NCBI GenBank assembly: GCA_021814475.1
Contig: JAKAIE010000008.1
Coordinates: 1-55,660 of the forward strand
Direction of reading: 5' to 3'
From: Nitrospirota bacterium
GTDB lineage: Bacteria > Nitrospirota > Thermodesulfovibrionia > Thermodesulfovibrionales > UBA6898
Length of the DNA: 55,660 nt
Shown: positions 16,718 to 25,832 of the stretch, piece after piece
How positions within the stretch are numbered: the first letter of the stretch is position 1
Layout: every line of letters begins with the position of its first letter
Position numbers and translations under genes: made by a program
Notes under the pieces: generated by a model
What the model saw: the letters and a program-made list of their open reading frames with translations, nothing else
Told to the model about the DNA's origin: nothing
Database searches by the model: none

Positions 16718-16954
16718 ATGAATAAAAATCTGGCTGATATGGCAACGGACGCACTGAAGGCCGAGTGCGCCCGACTTAAAGATAGCCTCTGCGATCTCGA
16801 AGATATGCATTTATTCACCTTCGGGAAAACCTCGGCGCATATCGGCGCTGAAATGGCGCAGAATATGCAATCAGAATTCGAAGACGAGTGCAGGGGATAC
16901 AGCGAAAGAATCGCGGAGATTGAAAAAGTGCTGAAAGGAAGGGGAGCGCTCTAG
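16718..16954 (+). CDS. Small acidic helical protein of unknown function
   Basis: 78 residues from ATG 16718, preceded by an excellent AGGAGGTG (16704-16711), which rules out the in-frame GTG at 16709. It is predicted almost all helical, with three Cys (AECARL, DSLCDL, DECRGY) at helix-like spacing and a C-terminal Lys/Arg tail. I do not recognise it. It could be a small coiled-coil regulator. Confidence 0.6.
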   Translation: MNKNLADMATDALKAECARLKDSLCDLEDMHLFTFGKTSAHIGAEMAQNMQSEFEDECRGYSERIAEIEKVLKGRGAL

Positions 16955-17034
16955 TTCCGGCCATCACCGCTCGTTGATTAATTTTCTGTGATTAATTTCT
17001 GTGGGGCAGATGAAAGATACCGGCAATTTGTGCA

Positions 17035-17063
17035 TTGAATTTTGAAACGAATACTGATACAAT
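17035..17063 (+). promoter_or_regulatory. Sigma-70-type promoter for the kinase-pilus-hydrogenase run
   Basis: -35 TTGAAT (17035-17040), 17-bp spacer, -10 TACAAT (17058-17063). It lies about 75 bp before the GTG start of the histidine kinase and is the only good promoter I can see before the long plus-strand gene run. Confidence 0.6.
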
Positions 17064-17137
17064 GAGGCGTTCGATCACGTAGTCCGCGCGACGGTTTGCC
17101 GGCTTTTTTGAGTTGAACTGAATTCCCTTTTTCTAAT

Positions 17138-18583
17138 GTGAATATCAAAAAGAAAGACATCAGACCCCTCTGCGACTCCCTATCTGTTCTCTCCGGACCT
17201 TTTGTCTTCTGCTCTCCTGAGGGCGCTGTCCTCTATGCCGCTGACGCGGCTGTTCCTGAAGACGCGGGACGGCGGGAGGTGTCGGTGGACGGGGTGCCGG
17301 TGGGGTATGTTTCAGGCATGGGCGAGGGGATCAGCGCGGTCACCGCGGTGCTCGGTCTTTTCCTGAGGAATATCCGGGAGAGAAGGTCCCTGGCCGATCA
17401 CACTCTACAGAAATACAGGGAGATGGGCTTTTTGTTCGAAATGAATACCGTGCTGAGTTCGTCTCTGGATATAGTAGAGGTGCTCTGCGCCATGACAAAG
17501 AAGGTCCATGATATCATCGACGTTGATTCCTGCTCGGTCATGATGCCGGATGTCAGGAGCGGGAAATTCTTCCTTAAGGCTATTTCGGGGAGGGGTGTCA
17601 ATGAACCCATGGTGCTGGATATAGACGAGGGGATTGCGGGGAAGGTGCTCCGGACGGGCGGCTCCATTATCATGAACAACCCTGAAGAACATCCCGATTT
17701 TGTCGTCAAGGGGACGGTTGACATCAGGTCGCTCCTCTGCCTGCCTCTCAAGGTCAAGGACCAGACGATAGGGGTCCTGACCCTCAGGAACAGGAGAGAC
17801 GGCATATTCAGCACGGAGAACGAGACGCTCCTGTCGTCCATGTGCGTCATGGTTGCGGAGGTCCTGGAGAACGCCCGCCTGCTCGACGAGAAGATAAAGA
17901 ACGAAAAGTTCTCCGCCATTGGACAGATGGCCGCGGGGATCATTCATGACATCAAGAACCCGATGACGACGATCAAGGGGTTCGCCGGCCTGCTGGGCGA
18001 CCTTGATTTTACAAAGGAGGAACGCAAAGAATACAGCTCCATGATCGTCGGCGAGGTGGATCGGCTGGTCGCCATGGTAGAGGACCTGCTCGCCTTTGCA
18101 AAGGGCTTCAAGTCGAAGATGGTGATAGAAAAGGTCAAGACCGCGGATTATTTCGGCGGGCTTCTTCCGCTGATAGAAAAGGACATGACCCCCCGGGGGA
18201 TCAAGGTCGTGCTGAAGCTGGACTACCGGGGAGATCTGCTCATCGACGGAGAGAAATTCAAGCGCGTGCTGTTCAACATCGCGGGTAATGCCAGGGAGGC
18301 GATGCACGACGGGGGCATGTTCCTGATGTATGCCAGGCAGGCGGACAGCGGCATTGAAATAATATGCGCGGACAACGGGCAGGGCATTCCGGAAGATATC
18401 GCTGATACGATATTCGAACCATTTGTGACAAAAGGGAAGAAATCCGGCACGGGCCTCGGCCTTGCGGTCACCAAAAAGATCGTCGAAGAACACGGCGGGA
18501 GCATCAGGACCATCAACGGGAATTACTCAGGCGTCGCGGGATTTGAAGGAGCCAATTTTGCTATAGTACTTCCAGGCGGCTGA
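17138..18583 (+). CDS. GAF-domain sensor histidine kinase
   Basis: 481 residues, soluble, starting at GTG 17138. Residues 1-80 are a poorly conserved N-terminal module, 110-240 a GAF domain (SCSVMMPD ... LLCLPLKVKDQTIGVLTLRN), then an NtrB-like dimerisation/phosphoacceptor segment with His270 in GIIHDIKNPMTTIKGF and an HATPase_c domain (NIAGNAREAM, DNGQGIP, GTGLGLAVTKKI). The NtrB-like HxxKNP motif often accompanies NtrC-type or stand-alone receivers. The nearest receivers are the PilB-fused one and the two CheY-like proteins downstream. The ligand sensed by the GAF domain is unknown. Confidence 0.92.
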   Translation: MNIKKKDIRPLCDSLSVLSGPFVFCSPEGAVLYAADAAVPEDAGRREVSVDGVPVGYVSGMGEGISAVTAVLGLFLRNIRERRSLADHTLQKYREMGFLFEMNTVLSSSLDIVEVLCAMTKKVHDIIDVDSCSVMMPDVRSGKFFLKAISGRGVNEPMVLDIDEGIAGKVLRTGGSIIMNNPEEHPDFVVKGTVDIRSLLCLPLKVKDQTIGVLTLRNRRDGIFSTENETLLSSMCVMVAEVLENARLLDEKIKNEKFSAIGQMAAGIIHDIKNPMTTIKGFAGLLGDLDFTKEERKEYSSMIVGEVDRLVAMVEDLLAFAKGFKSKMVIEKVKTADYFGGLLPLIEKDMTPRGIKVVLKLDYRGDLLIDGEKFKRVLFNIAGNAREAMHDGGMFLMYARQADSGIEIICADNGQGIPEDIADTIFEPFVTKGKKSGTGLGLAVTKKIVEEHGGSIRTINGNYSGVAGFEGANFAIVLPGG

Positions 18584-18629
18584 CGGTGCCGGGGACAGCG
18601 GGGCCAGGAGAAATTCAGGGAGGTTATTT

Positions 18630-20936
18630 GTGGATCCATTGAGCGAAGTGCTGATCAGCGAAGGGATTACTACCAGTGAGACGCTGCTCGATATCAAGCG
18701 GAGGACCGCGGGGCGCAATGTCATTCATGAGCTTTACAATACGACCAGTTTCAATGAGAACGACCTCTGCAGGATATTCACCACAAAATACAGGTTCAAG
18801 AGGGCCGACCTTTCGGATATACCGCCTGACGTGCTGTCCAAGTTCACGAAGGACAACGTATTCAAGTATTTCTGCATGCCGTTCGGGTGGGAAGGCAGAA
18901 ACCTCAAGGTTGCAATGCTGGACCCGCTCGATTTCAATGCCCTTCAGGCAATCTCCTTCACGACCGGCTTTTCGGCAATACCGTATGTGACAACCAGGAC
19001 CGAGCTGATGGATGCGGTGAGCAGGTACTACGAAGCGAATTTCGCGCTTGCGAAGATGCTGGATGGTGTCGTGAGCGGCGGGGTGAGCAGCCTGGAGATT
19101 GTCGAGATTGCAGAGGCGGAGAAGGAGGCGGAAAAAGAGGCCGAAAAGAATGTCTCTGAAATGTTCCAGACCGGCCAGCGCCAGGAACTTTCCGGCGAAA
19201 ACGATCTGCTTGCGCCGGCCATAAAACTGGTGAATATACTGATCAAGGAGGCTGTGCGGCAGGGTGCAAGCGACATGCATATCGAACCCGGACAGAAGAT
19301 TGTTACCGTGCGGTTCAGGATTGACGGCGTCCTCAAAATCCAGACTCAGATACCCAAGTGGATGCACTCTGCGATGGTCTCCAGGATCAAGATCATGTCC
19401 AAACTCGACATCAGCAACAGAAAGACACCCCAGGACGGCGGCGTGAAGCTGCGGGTGGGGGACAGCCCGCTGGACCTCAGGGTATCCGTGCTGCCGACCC
19501 ATCTCGGGGAGAAGGTGGTAATCAGAATCCTGAAGCCTGACGAGGGGGTAAAACCGCTGGCCTCTCTTGTGCGGGGCGAAGATTATCTGAAACTGAAGAA
19601 ATTCATCTCCCGTCCGCAGGGGCTGATACTCGTGACCGGTCCGACCGGAAGCGGCAAGACGACCACCCTGCATTCCGTCCTCAAGGAGATATACTCAGAG
19701 GGCACGAATATCATTACCGTGGAAGACCCCGTGGAGTACGAACTCGAAGGGATCACTCAGGTCCAGGTGAATGAAAAAGCGGGGCTTACCTTTGCCAATA
19801 CCCTGCGCTCCATTCTCAGGCAGGACCCGGACGTAGTCATGGTCGGTGAAATACGCGACCTTGAGACCGCCGAGATTGCCCTGCGCGCCTCGATGACAGG
19901 GCATCTCGTCCTGAGCACGCTGCATACGATGGGGACCTCTGCAACGATAATGAGGCTGTTTGATATCGGAGTCGACCCCACGCTGATCGCCTCATCTCTC
20001 CTCTGCGTCGTAGCCCAGCGGCTGGTCAGGATGAACTGCCCGGATTGCCGCACAACGTATACGCCGGAGGCAACGGTTCTTGCGTCACTTCCTCCGGGGA
20101 AAAGAGAGGCGCGATTTGTGAGAGGGGCGGGCTGTGAGCGCTGCAACAGTACGGGATTCAGGGGGCGGACCACGGTACTGGAAGTGATGGAGGTTTCCCC
20201 GGAACTGAGAAAGCTTATTGCCGCCAGCGGTTCTGCGGGAGCGTTGAGAGAACTGTCGAGGAACGAAGGGATGAGGACCCTCTTCGAAACTGCCCTCGGC
20301 CTCGTTTACGAGGGGGTGACCACTATCGAAGAGGTGCTTCGGGTTATCGCTGCCGAAGATACGGCAAGTGCGGCCCTGCCGGAACCGGCGATGCGCTGCC
20401 CGAACTGTTCGCGGTCCTATGAGGGGAATGAATGTCCCTATTGCGGCAGCGATGAGGAGGAGTTATGCAACGGCTGCGGGGGTGGCCTGGAGACGTACTG
20501 GAAATTTTGTCCGGTCTGCGGTAAGGTGAAGGCTTCGGCCGCGGTCCAGAAGATAACGGAAAAGGCGAGGGTGCTTGTCGTCGATGACGAACCCGGGATC
20601 CTGAAAATGGTCAGCCTCTCCCTCAAACCCCTGGACCTGGAAATCCATACGGCGCAGAACGGACGGGAGGCTCTGGAGAAGGCTAAGGACCTGAACCCTC
20701 ACCTTGTCATAACGGACATCAACATGCCGGTGATGGACGGATACACCCTGATAAAGGAACTGAGAGGCCGTATCAACACCATGTTCATCCCGATCGTCGT
20801 GCTGTCTTCGCGCGATACCGCGGAGGACAAGCTGAAGGGATTTACCTACGGGACTGACGATTACATAACCAAACCTTTCGACTACACTGAGCTGCAGGCA
20901 CGGGTAAAGAGGCTGCTGGAAAGGATTTATGCATGA
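18630..20936 (+). CDS. Type IV pilus assembly ATPase PilB fused to zinc ribbons and a receiver domain
   Basis: 768 residues, GTG start behind GGGAGG. Residues 1-140 are a GspE/MshE N-terminal domain; 190-570 the secretion ATPase with Walker A GPTGSGKTTT (about 337), Asp box TVEDPVEYE, Walker B DPDVVMVGEIRD, His box STLHT and a C4 zinc finger (CPDCRTTY ... CERCNSTGF). Normal PilB ends here. This one continues with two C4 zinc ribbons (about 588-632: CPNCSRSYEGNECPYCG and CNGCGGGLETYWKFCPVCG) and a complete receiver (645-768) with acidic pocket VVDDEPG, phosphoacceptor VITDINMPVMDG and Lys in YITKPFD. The motor would be directly controlled by phosphorylation, presumably by the adjoining kinase (inference). 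Confidence 0.93.
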   Translation: MDPLSEVLISEGITTSETLLDIKRRTAGRNVIHELYNTTSFNENDLCRIFTTKYRFKRADLSDIPPDVLSKFTKDNVFKYFCMPFGWEGRNLKVAMLDPLDFNALQAISFTTGFSAIPYVTTRTELMDAVSRYYEANFALAKMLDGVVSGGVSSLEIVEIAEAEKEAEKEAEKNVSEMFQTGQRQELSGENDLLAPAIKLVNILIKEAVRQGASDMHIEPGQKIVTVRFRIDGVLKIQTQIPKWMHSAMVSRIKIMSKLDISNRKTPQDGGVKLRVGDSPLDLRVSVLPTHLGEKVVIRILKPDEGVKPLASLVRGEDYLKLKKFISRPQGLILVTGPTGSGKTTTLHSVLKEIYSEGTNIITVEDPVEYELEGITQVQVNEKAGLTFANTLRSILRQDPDVVMVGEIRDLETAEIALRASMTGHLVLSTLHTMGTSATIMRLFDIGVDPTLIASSLLCVVAQRLVRMNCPDCRTTYTPEATVLASLPPGKREARFVRGAGCERCNSTGFRGRTTVLEVMEVSPELRKLIAASGSAGALRELSRNEGMRTLFETALGLVYEGVTTIEEVLRVIAAEDTASAALPEPAMRCPNCSRSYEGNECPYCGSDEEELCNGCGGGLETYWKFCPVCGKVKASAAVQKITEKARVLVVDDEPGILKMVSLSLKPLDLEIHTAQNGREALEKAKDLNPHLVITDINMPVMDGYTLIKELRGRINTMFIPIVVLSSRDTAEDKLKGFTYGTDDYITKPFDYTELQARVKRLLERIYA

Positions 20937-21015
20937 GGTCCGCGCATGACCTGAGGGGCGGGCCGGCCGCTGCGGACGGAACTGCAGATATCACTCGACG
21001 AGGAGGAGAGAGGTA

Positions 21016-22398
21016 ATGGAGGGCATGACAGAACTGAATATTGAGGAAGTGCTGCTGAAATACGACCTTATCCGCCCCGAAGACGCGGCCTCGATAAGGC
21101 TTGAGTCGTTAAATACCGGCTGGAGTTTTAAGGACCTTGTCCTCGAGAGGGGGATTGTGAGTGATGATGCCCTGTTTTACGCCGTAAGCGTGGAGTTGGG
21201 GATACCCTTTGTCACCCTGGACCCTGGTATGATCGACAGGGAGGTCGCACGGACCGTGCCGAGGGATATCCTCGAAAAATACACCTTCCTTCCTTTGATA
21301 AACGTGGACGGCGAGGTGAGGGTTGCGGTGGCTGACCCTACGGATCCCGCGCTCGACAGGGTGATCGGAGAGGCCTTCCCCGGGAAGACAGTCGGTATTT
21401 CTGTCGCACTCCCTACGAACATCCTCCATGTGATGGAAACGATCTTCTCTGAGCCGGTACCTGAGGCCGGCACGGAGCAGATCCAGGCCCCGGCGATAGC
21501 GATTCTGTATGCCGCACTTGCCGATGCAGTGGCCAAGGGTGCCTCCAGTCTCTACTTCGAATCAGTGGAGGGACGCATCCGCATAAGGAAAAGGGTGAAG
21601 GGCAGGTTGTTGGAAGGAGCGACGCATCCTGTCGCGTATATGGGCGTCATAATCGAAAAGCTCAGGAGCATGGCCGGTATGACGCAGGAGACCTCCGGGA
21701 GCGTCAGAACAAGGATAGCCGACAGGGAGGTTTTTATCACCGTAAGCATTATCGGCGACGTGTCGGGTTGGGGAGGGATTGTGCAGTTCAGATACCCGGG
21801 GAAGATAATTCCGCTGGGGAAGTTCCCGCTTGCGCCGGAGCAACTGCCTGCCATCAACAGGGCCATTTGGGCAGGGAAGGGGCTTATTCTCGTAACGGGC
21901 AGGGACCGCGGCCTGCGCGAGGCGCTGGCCCACAGCATAATTATGGAATGCAATCCCCTGAAGAGGAAGGTCGTGGCGCTTCTGCGGGAGGAGGATTATC
22001 TGCCCGGCATGGAGAGATATGTCGTCCGGGGGACCGACGCGCTTAACGGCGTGGCTGAGTCCCTCCTCGGCGCTTCGGCGGACGCCATCTATATCGAAGA
22101 CATCAGGAGGGAAGGGACGAAGATTGACACGGTCCTTCAGCTTGCCGAGAACGCGGTTGTGGTCGCATCACTTTCGACCCCTGCCGGGAAAGACGGCATC
22201 GCCTACATAGAGAGACATACCCCCGGGCTGGCTGCAGAAAACAGGCATATATCACTGGTCATCGGCACCGAGAAGACCCCTGTCCCGTGCGGGTCCTGCA
22301 GTGTGTCCGTCCACGGCCTCCTGGGAAAAGGATGCAGGCGCTGTGGCTACTCGGGTATCGCAGAGTTTACGGAAACAATAACCCTGGCCACTTATTAA
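21016..22398 (+). CDS. PilB-like pseudo-ATPase
   Basis: 460 residues, aligned with PilB/GspE by its N-terminal MshEN-type domain (VLLKYDLIRPEDAASIRLES ... VAVADPTDP) and by the ATPase fold, but the catalytic motifs are gone. Where PilB has GPTGSGKTT this has GRDRGLRE (about residues 295-302), the Walker B region reads ADAIYIEDIRREG, and the His box is VASLSTPAG without His. The C4 zinc finger (CGSCSVSV ... CRRCGYSG) is kept, as is the overall length minus some insertions. The gene is intact, well spaced (GAGGAGAGAG before ATG 21016) and between PilB and PilT, so it is probably a functional non-hydrolysing subunit rather than debris. Confidence 0.8.
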   Translation: MEGMTELNIEEVLLKYDLIRPEDAASIRLESLNTGWSFKDLVLERGIVSDDALFYAVSVELGIPFVTLDPGMIDREVARTVPRDILEKYTFLPLINVDGEVRVAVADPTDPALDRVIGEAFPGKTVGISVALPTNILHVMETIFSEPVPEAGTEQIQAPAIAILYAALADAVAKGASSLYFESVEGRIRIRKRVKGRLLEGATHPVAYMGVIIEKLRSMAGMTQETSGSVRTRIADREVFITVSIIGDVSGWGGIVQFRYPGKIIPLGKFPLAPEQLPAINRAIWAGKGLILVTGRDRGLREALAHSIIMECNPLKRKVVALLREEDYLPGMERYVVRGTDALNGVAESLLGASADAIYIEDIRREGTKIDTVLQLAENAVVVASLSTPAGKDGIAYIERHTPGLAAENRHISLVIGTEKTPVPCGSCSVSVHGLLGKGCRRCGYSGIAEFTETITLATY

Positions 22399-22413
22399 CG
22401 ACGGAGGGAAAAC

Positions 22414-23466
22414 GTGAATATTGAAATGCTGTTCCGGTCCATGACTGAAAGAAATGCCTCTGATCTTCATATAGCAACGGGTATGCCTCCCCTGCTGAGG
22501 GTCCTTGGCGGGCTTGAGAGCCTGGACCATCCGGTTGTGACGCAGGAGGATTTCGAGACCCTGGTGGAGCAGATGCTCACCGGCAGCCAGAGGGTGAAAT
22601 ATCTGGAGGATCTGGAGATAGATTTTGCCTTTTCCTACATGCAGAGACAGCGGCTCAGGGCTGCGTTCTACAGGTATATGAACGGTTCCGCAGCGGCGTT
22701 CAGAATGATACCGGACGAACTGGTCGAACTCGACAGGCTCGGGCTGCCTCCGGTCGTAAAGGACTTTGCGAGGAAGGAAAGCGGACTTGTGCTGGCGGTG
22801 GGACCCACCGGCTGCGGGAAATCGACGACACTGGCATCCATGGTGGACCTTATCAACAGGGAGAGAAAGTGTCATGTCATCACGATAGAGGACCCGATCG
22901 AATTTGTGCATACCAATAAGGTCTCCTTTATCACCCAGCGCGAAATAGATACACATACCAGGACGTTTTCCTCCGCACTGCGGAGCGCACTCCGCGAGGA
23001 CCCGGATGTGATCATGGTGGGTGAGCTGAGGGACCTCGAGACGATCCATCTGGCCCTCACCGCTGCCGAGACCGGGCACATGGTGCTTGCGACGATCCAT
23101 GCCAACAGCGCCTCGGAGTGCATTGATCGCATCATCTCCGCGTTCCCCTCTGATCAGCAGAGCGTGGTGCGGATAATGCTGTCCAATACCCTGGTGGGTA
23201 TAATATACCAGGCGCTGATACCGCGCGCCGACGGGAAGGCCAGGGTCTGCGCAAGCGAGGTGCTGGTCGGCACGCATGCGATGAGGAATATCATAAGGGA
23301 GGACAAGACACATCAGCTCCCTTCTCTCATGCAGACCGGGATAAAGGACGGCATGCGGAGCCTTGACCAGTCCCTGAGGGAACTCGAAATGAAGAGGCTG
23401 ATAAGCTCTTCCGAGGCGGCCAAGAGGATGAAGCCTAAGATATCGATAGCACAGACGGTGAGATAG
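22414..23466 (+). CDS. pilT: Twitching motility ATPase PilT
   Basis: 350 residues, GTG start after CGGAGGG. N-terminal PAS-like half (ASDLHIATGMPPLLRVLG), Walker A GPTGCGKSTT (about 130), Asp box TIEDPIEF, Walker B DPDVIMVGELRD, His box ATIHA and the C-terminal PilT hallmark related to AIRNLIRE (here HAMRNIIRED). It retracts type IV pili. No pilin, PilC or PilM-Q genes are nearby, so this cluster supplies motors and control rather than the whole apparatus. Confidence 0.94.
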   Translation: MNIEMLFRSMTERNASDLHIATGMPPLLRVLGGLESLDHPVVTQEDFETLVEQMLTGSQRVKYLEDLEIDFAFSYMQRQRLRAAFYRYMNGSAAAFRMIPDELVELDRLGLPPVVKDFARKESGLVLAVGPTGCGKSTTLASMVDLINRERKCHVITIEDPIEFVHTNKVSFITQREIDTHTRTFSSALRSALREDPDVIMVGELRDLETIHLALTAAETGHMVLATIHANSASECIDRIISAFPSDQQSVVRIMLSNTLVGIIYQALIPRADGKARVCASEVLVGTHAMRNIIREDKTHQLPSLMQTGIKDGMRSLDQSLRELEMKRLISSSEAAKRMKPKISIAQTVR

Positions 23467-23475
23467 GGGTATGCC

Positions 23476-23844
23476 ATGAGCAAAAAACTATTGCTGGTTG
23501 ACGATGAAAACAGGATCCTGCAGCTCGAAAAGGTGCTCTTTACGAAGAACGGATATGACGTTGTGACGGCCTCCGACGGCGACGGAGCCCTGAAGGCCGC
23601 CGTCGCCGAACGGCCCGATCTTGTCGTCCTCGATATCGAGATGCCGGGGAAGGACGGGTATGCAACCCTGATGGAGATGAGGGGCCACGAGGCACTGAAG
23701 AATACGCCTGTCATCATCATGTCAGGGCTGACCGAGGATGTATATCACGGCATCAGCGGGTCCCTCGGGACAGTGGCGCATATAAACAAACCCTTTGCCC
23801 CGGACGTTCTTCTGGCGAAGGTCCGGGAGATAATTGGGGAATAA
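23476..23844 (+). CDS. CheY-like single-domain response regulator
   Basis: 122 residues, receiver only. Acidic pair LLVDDENR, phosphoacceptor in LVVLDIEMPGKDG, Thr/Ser switch in VIIMSGL and Lys in HINKPFAP. It has no output domain, so it must act by binding a partner, plausibly a pilus motor next door or a phosphorelay. It starts 9 bp after pilT. Confidence 0.92.
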   Translation: MSKKLLLVDDENRILQLEKVLFTKNGYDVVTASDGDGALKAAVAERPDLVVLDIEMPGKDGYATLMEMRGHEALKNTPVIIMSGLTEDVYHGISGSLGTVAHINKPFAPDVLLAKVREIIGE

Positions 23845-23872
23845 CTCAGGTCATTTCCCGCAGGGAGATATC

Positions 23873-24256
23873 ATGTCAAAAAAGATATTGATTGTTGATG
23901 ACGAGCCCCATATAAGGCTGCTGCTTGAGCAGACCCTTGAGGATTTTGAAGACGCCGATGTCGAGATATTGTCCGCGGCCAATGGGGAAGATGCGCTTGA
24001 GGAGATAAAGAAAGAGTCCCCGGAGCTCGTCTTCCTCGATGTGATGATGCCGAAGATGAACGGCTTTGACGTATGCAATGCGGTAAAAAACGAACTGCAG
24101 ATGAAGGGTGTGTATATTGTCATGCTCACGGCCAAGGGGCAGGAATTCGACCGGCAGAAGGGAACAGAGGCCGGTGCGGACCTGTATATGACCAAGCCCT
24201 TCAACCCGGACGAGATTATCGCCAAGGCCTCCGAAGTGCTGGGGATCACGCTATGA
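23873..24256 (+). CDS. CheY-like single-domain response regulator
   Basis: 127 residues from ATG 23873, which follows CAGGGAG; the frame is open upstream but overlaps the previous gene. Receiver hallmarks: LIVDDEPH, LVFLDVMMPKMNG, VMLTAKG and YMTKPFNPDE. Like its neighbour it is a stand-alone receiver. It sits directly before the hydrogenase genes (10 bp), linking the pilus/signalling part to the redox part of the run. Confidence 0.92.
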   Translation: MSKKILIVDDEPHIRLLLEQTLEDFEDADVEILSAANGEDALEEIKKESPELVFLDVMMPKMNGFDVCNAVKNELQMKGVYIVMLTAKGQEFDRQKGTEAGADLYMTKPFNPDEIIAKASEVLGITL

Positions 24257-24266
24257 GGGCGGGCAG

Positions 24267-25832
24267 GTGAAGGCCGGCCTGTTTATCTCTGAAGGCGACG
24301 GCGCGATAAGCGGCGTCATCGACGTCAGGGCCCTTGAGGCCCGGTATGACGGCGCCGAGGTGGTCAGGGTCCTGGATAATCTCCACTGTGCCGCAAGCCT
24401 CCGGCTCATTGCCGAAGAGGTCCGCAACCGGAAGCTCGATGCGGTGGTGCTGGCAGGGGAATCGCCTCTCTTTTACAGCAGGACGAGAAACGGGGGCCGG
24501 ATACTTGAAATGCTTCAGGGGCTTGATATAAACGCCAACAGGATCGGCATAGTGAATCTCAGGGAACAGGTCTCGATCCCACATGCGAAGGAGCCGGTCG
24601 AGGCGACGAAGAAGGCGAAGGTCCTGATAGATGTGGCGATGGAGAAGGTCAGGGTCCTCAGGGACGTGGGCATGATCGAGGTTGCCCCCAAAAGGACCGT
24701 TGCCGTGATCGGTTCTCAGCCGGGAGGCTTCTTTACGGCTATGCGCCTGCTCGAGAGGGGCTTTCATATCCTGTTCATTGATCACAGACCGGTGCCTCCG
24801 GAGGGAGATTTCCTCCCGCAGGTGATACCGACCATCGCCTCCGTGAAGAATCACCCGGATGTAAAATTCTACTCTGCCGGAATAACGGACCTTTACGGGT
24901 ATGCGGGCAATTTCAGGATAAAGCTCGGCGGGGACATCAATCTCCGGGCAGGAGGGATCGTCGTTTCGATCGGGGACGACGCGGAATACGCAGGCAGGCT
25001 GTATCCATACCTGAGGATAGAACGCGACAGCAACGGGCATTTCAGGAACGTCATGTCCGATACCGCGGTGACAGAGACTGTCAACCCAGGCATCTTCCTC
25101 ATCCCGCCGGGCCCGCATCTCAGTCACACGATAGCCTCTGCCGATTCAGCGGCGATGTCCCTGGACGCGCTTCTCAGCAAGAACTCTGTAAACCATGAAC
25201 TCTTTGTTTCCGAGGTCGACCAGGAGGTCTGCGGAGGCTGCGGCACCTGCATAAAGACCTGCATATTCAAGGCCTCCGAGATCGATCAGGTGACAAAGCT
25301 CTCGTCCACCAATATCAAAAGATGTGTCGGCTGCGGGAACTGCGTCTCTGCCTGCCCGACCGGGGCGAGAGACCAGGTGAGTGCGACCACGAAGTATCTC
25401 ATGTCCGCCATCGGCATACTTTCGGGGTATGAGCCGCCCAACGGGATCAAGGTTCTCTACCTGGCCTGCGAGGGGTGCGGTTATCCTTCCCTCGACTACG
25501 CCGGGAAAGAGGGGATCGAATATGCAACGAGCGTCATGCCCCTTTCCGTGAAGTGCGCGGGCAGGATAGACACGCAGCTTATCCTTGAGGCCTTCAGGCG
25601 GGGCTTCAGGGGCGTCGTGATATGCAAGTGCAGCGACGACCACTGTCTTAATATAGTAGGGAACCTGGACCTCGACCGGAGGGCCAACCTCTTCAGGGCA
25701 GTGCTCGGCAGCAGGGGGATTTCGCCGGAACGTCTCAGGATATTCGGCGTGACATCCTGCGAGGGCGGCTCCTGTGTTGCCAACGCGATGGATTTTATCA
25801 ACCACCTGAAGACCCTGGAGGCGACCGCATGA
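24267..25832 (+). CDS. HdrA-like iron-sulfur protein with C-terminal MvhD domain
   Basis: 521 residues. The layout follows an HdrA-MvhD fusion: a domain like the HdrA N-terminus, a dinucleotide-like fold (TVAVIGSQPGGFF, about 150), two ferredoxin-type 4Fe-4S motifs (CGGCGTCIKTC and CVGCGNCVSACP, about 320-370) and an MvhD domain (LYLACEGCGYPS, VKCAGRID, ICKCSDDHC) for a 2Fe-2S cluster. The HdrA part is atypical: positions with conserved Cys in HdrA read SEGDG, GESP and EQVSI, and the glycine motif is altered. It is much shorter than bifurcating HdrA. It likely wires electrons to or from the hydrogenase encoded next; flavin-based bifurcation is doubtful. No HdrB or HdrC is present. Confidence 0.85.
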   Translation: MKAGLFISEGDGAISGVIDVRALEARYDGAEVVRVLDNLHCAASLRLIAEEVRNRKLDAVVLAGESPLFYSRTRNGGRILEMLQGLDINANRIGIVNLREQVSIPHAKEPVEATKKAKVLIDVAMEKVRVLRDVGMIEVAPKRTVAVIGSQPGGFFTAMRLLERGFHILFIDHRPVPPEGDFLPQVIPTIASVKNHPDVKFYSAGITDLYGYAGNFRIKLGGDINLRAGGIVVSIGDDAEYAGRLYPYLRIERDSNGHFRNVMSDTAVTETVNPGIFLIPPGPHLSHTIASADSAAMSLDALLSKNSVNHELFVSEVDQEVCGGCGTCIKTCIFKASEIDQVTKLSSTNIKRCVGCGNCVSACPTGARDQVSATTKYLMSAIGILSGYEPPNGIKVLYLACEGCGYPSLDYAGKEGIEYATSVMPLSVKCAGRIDTQLILEAFRRGFRGVVICKCSDDHCLNIVGNLDLDRRANLFRAVLGSRGISPERLRIFGVTSCEGGSCVANAMDFINHLKTLEATA

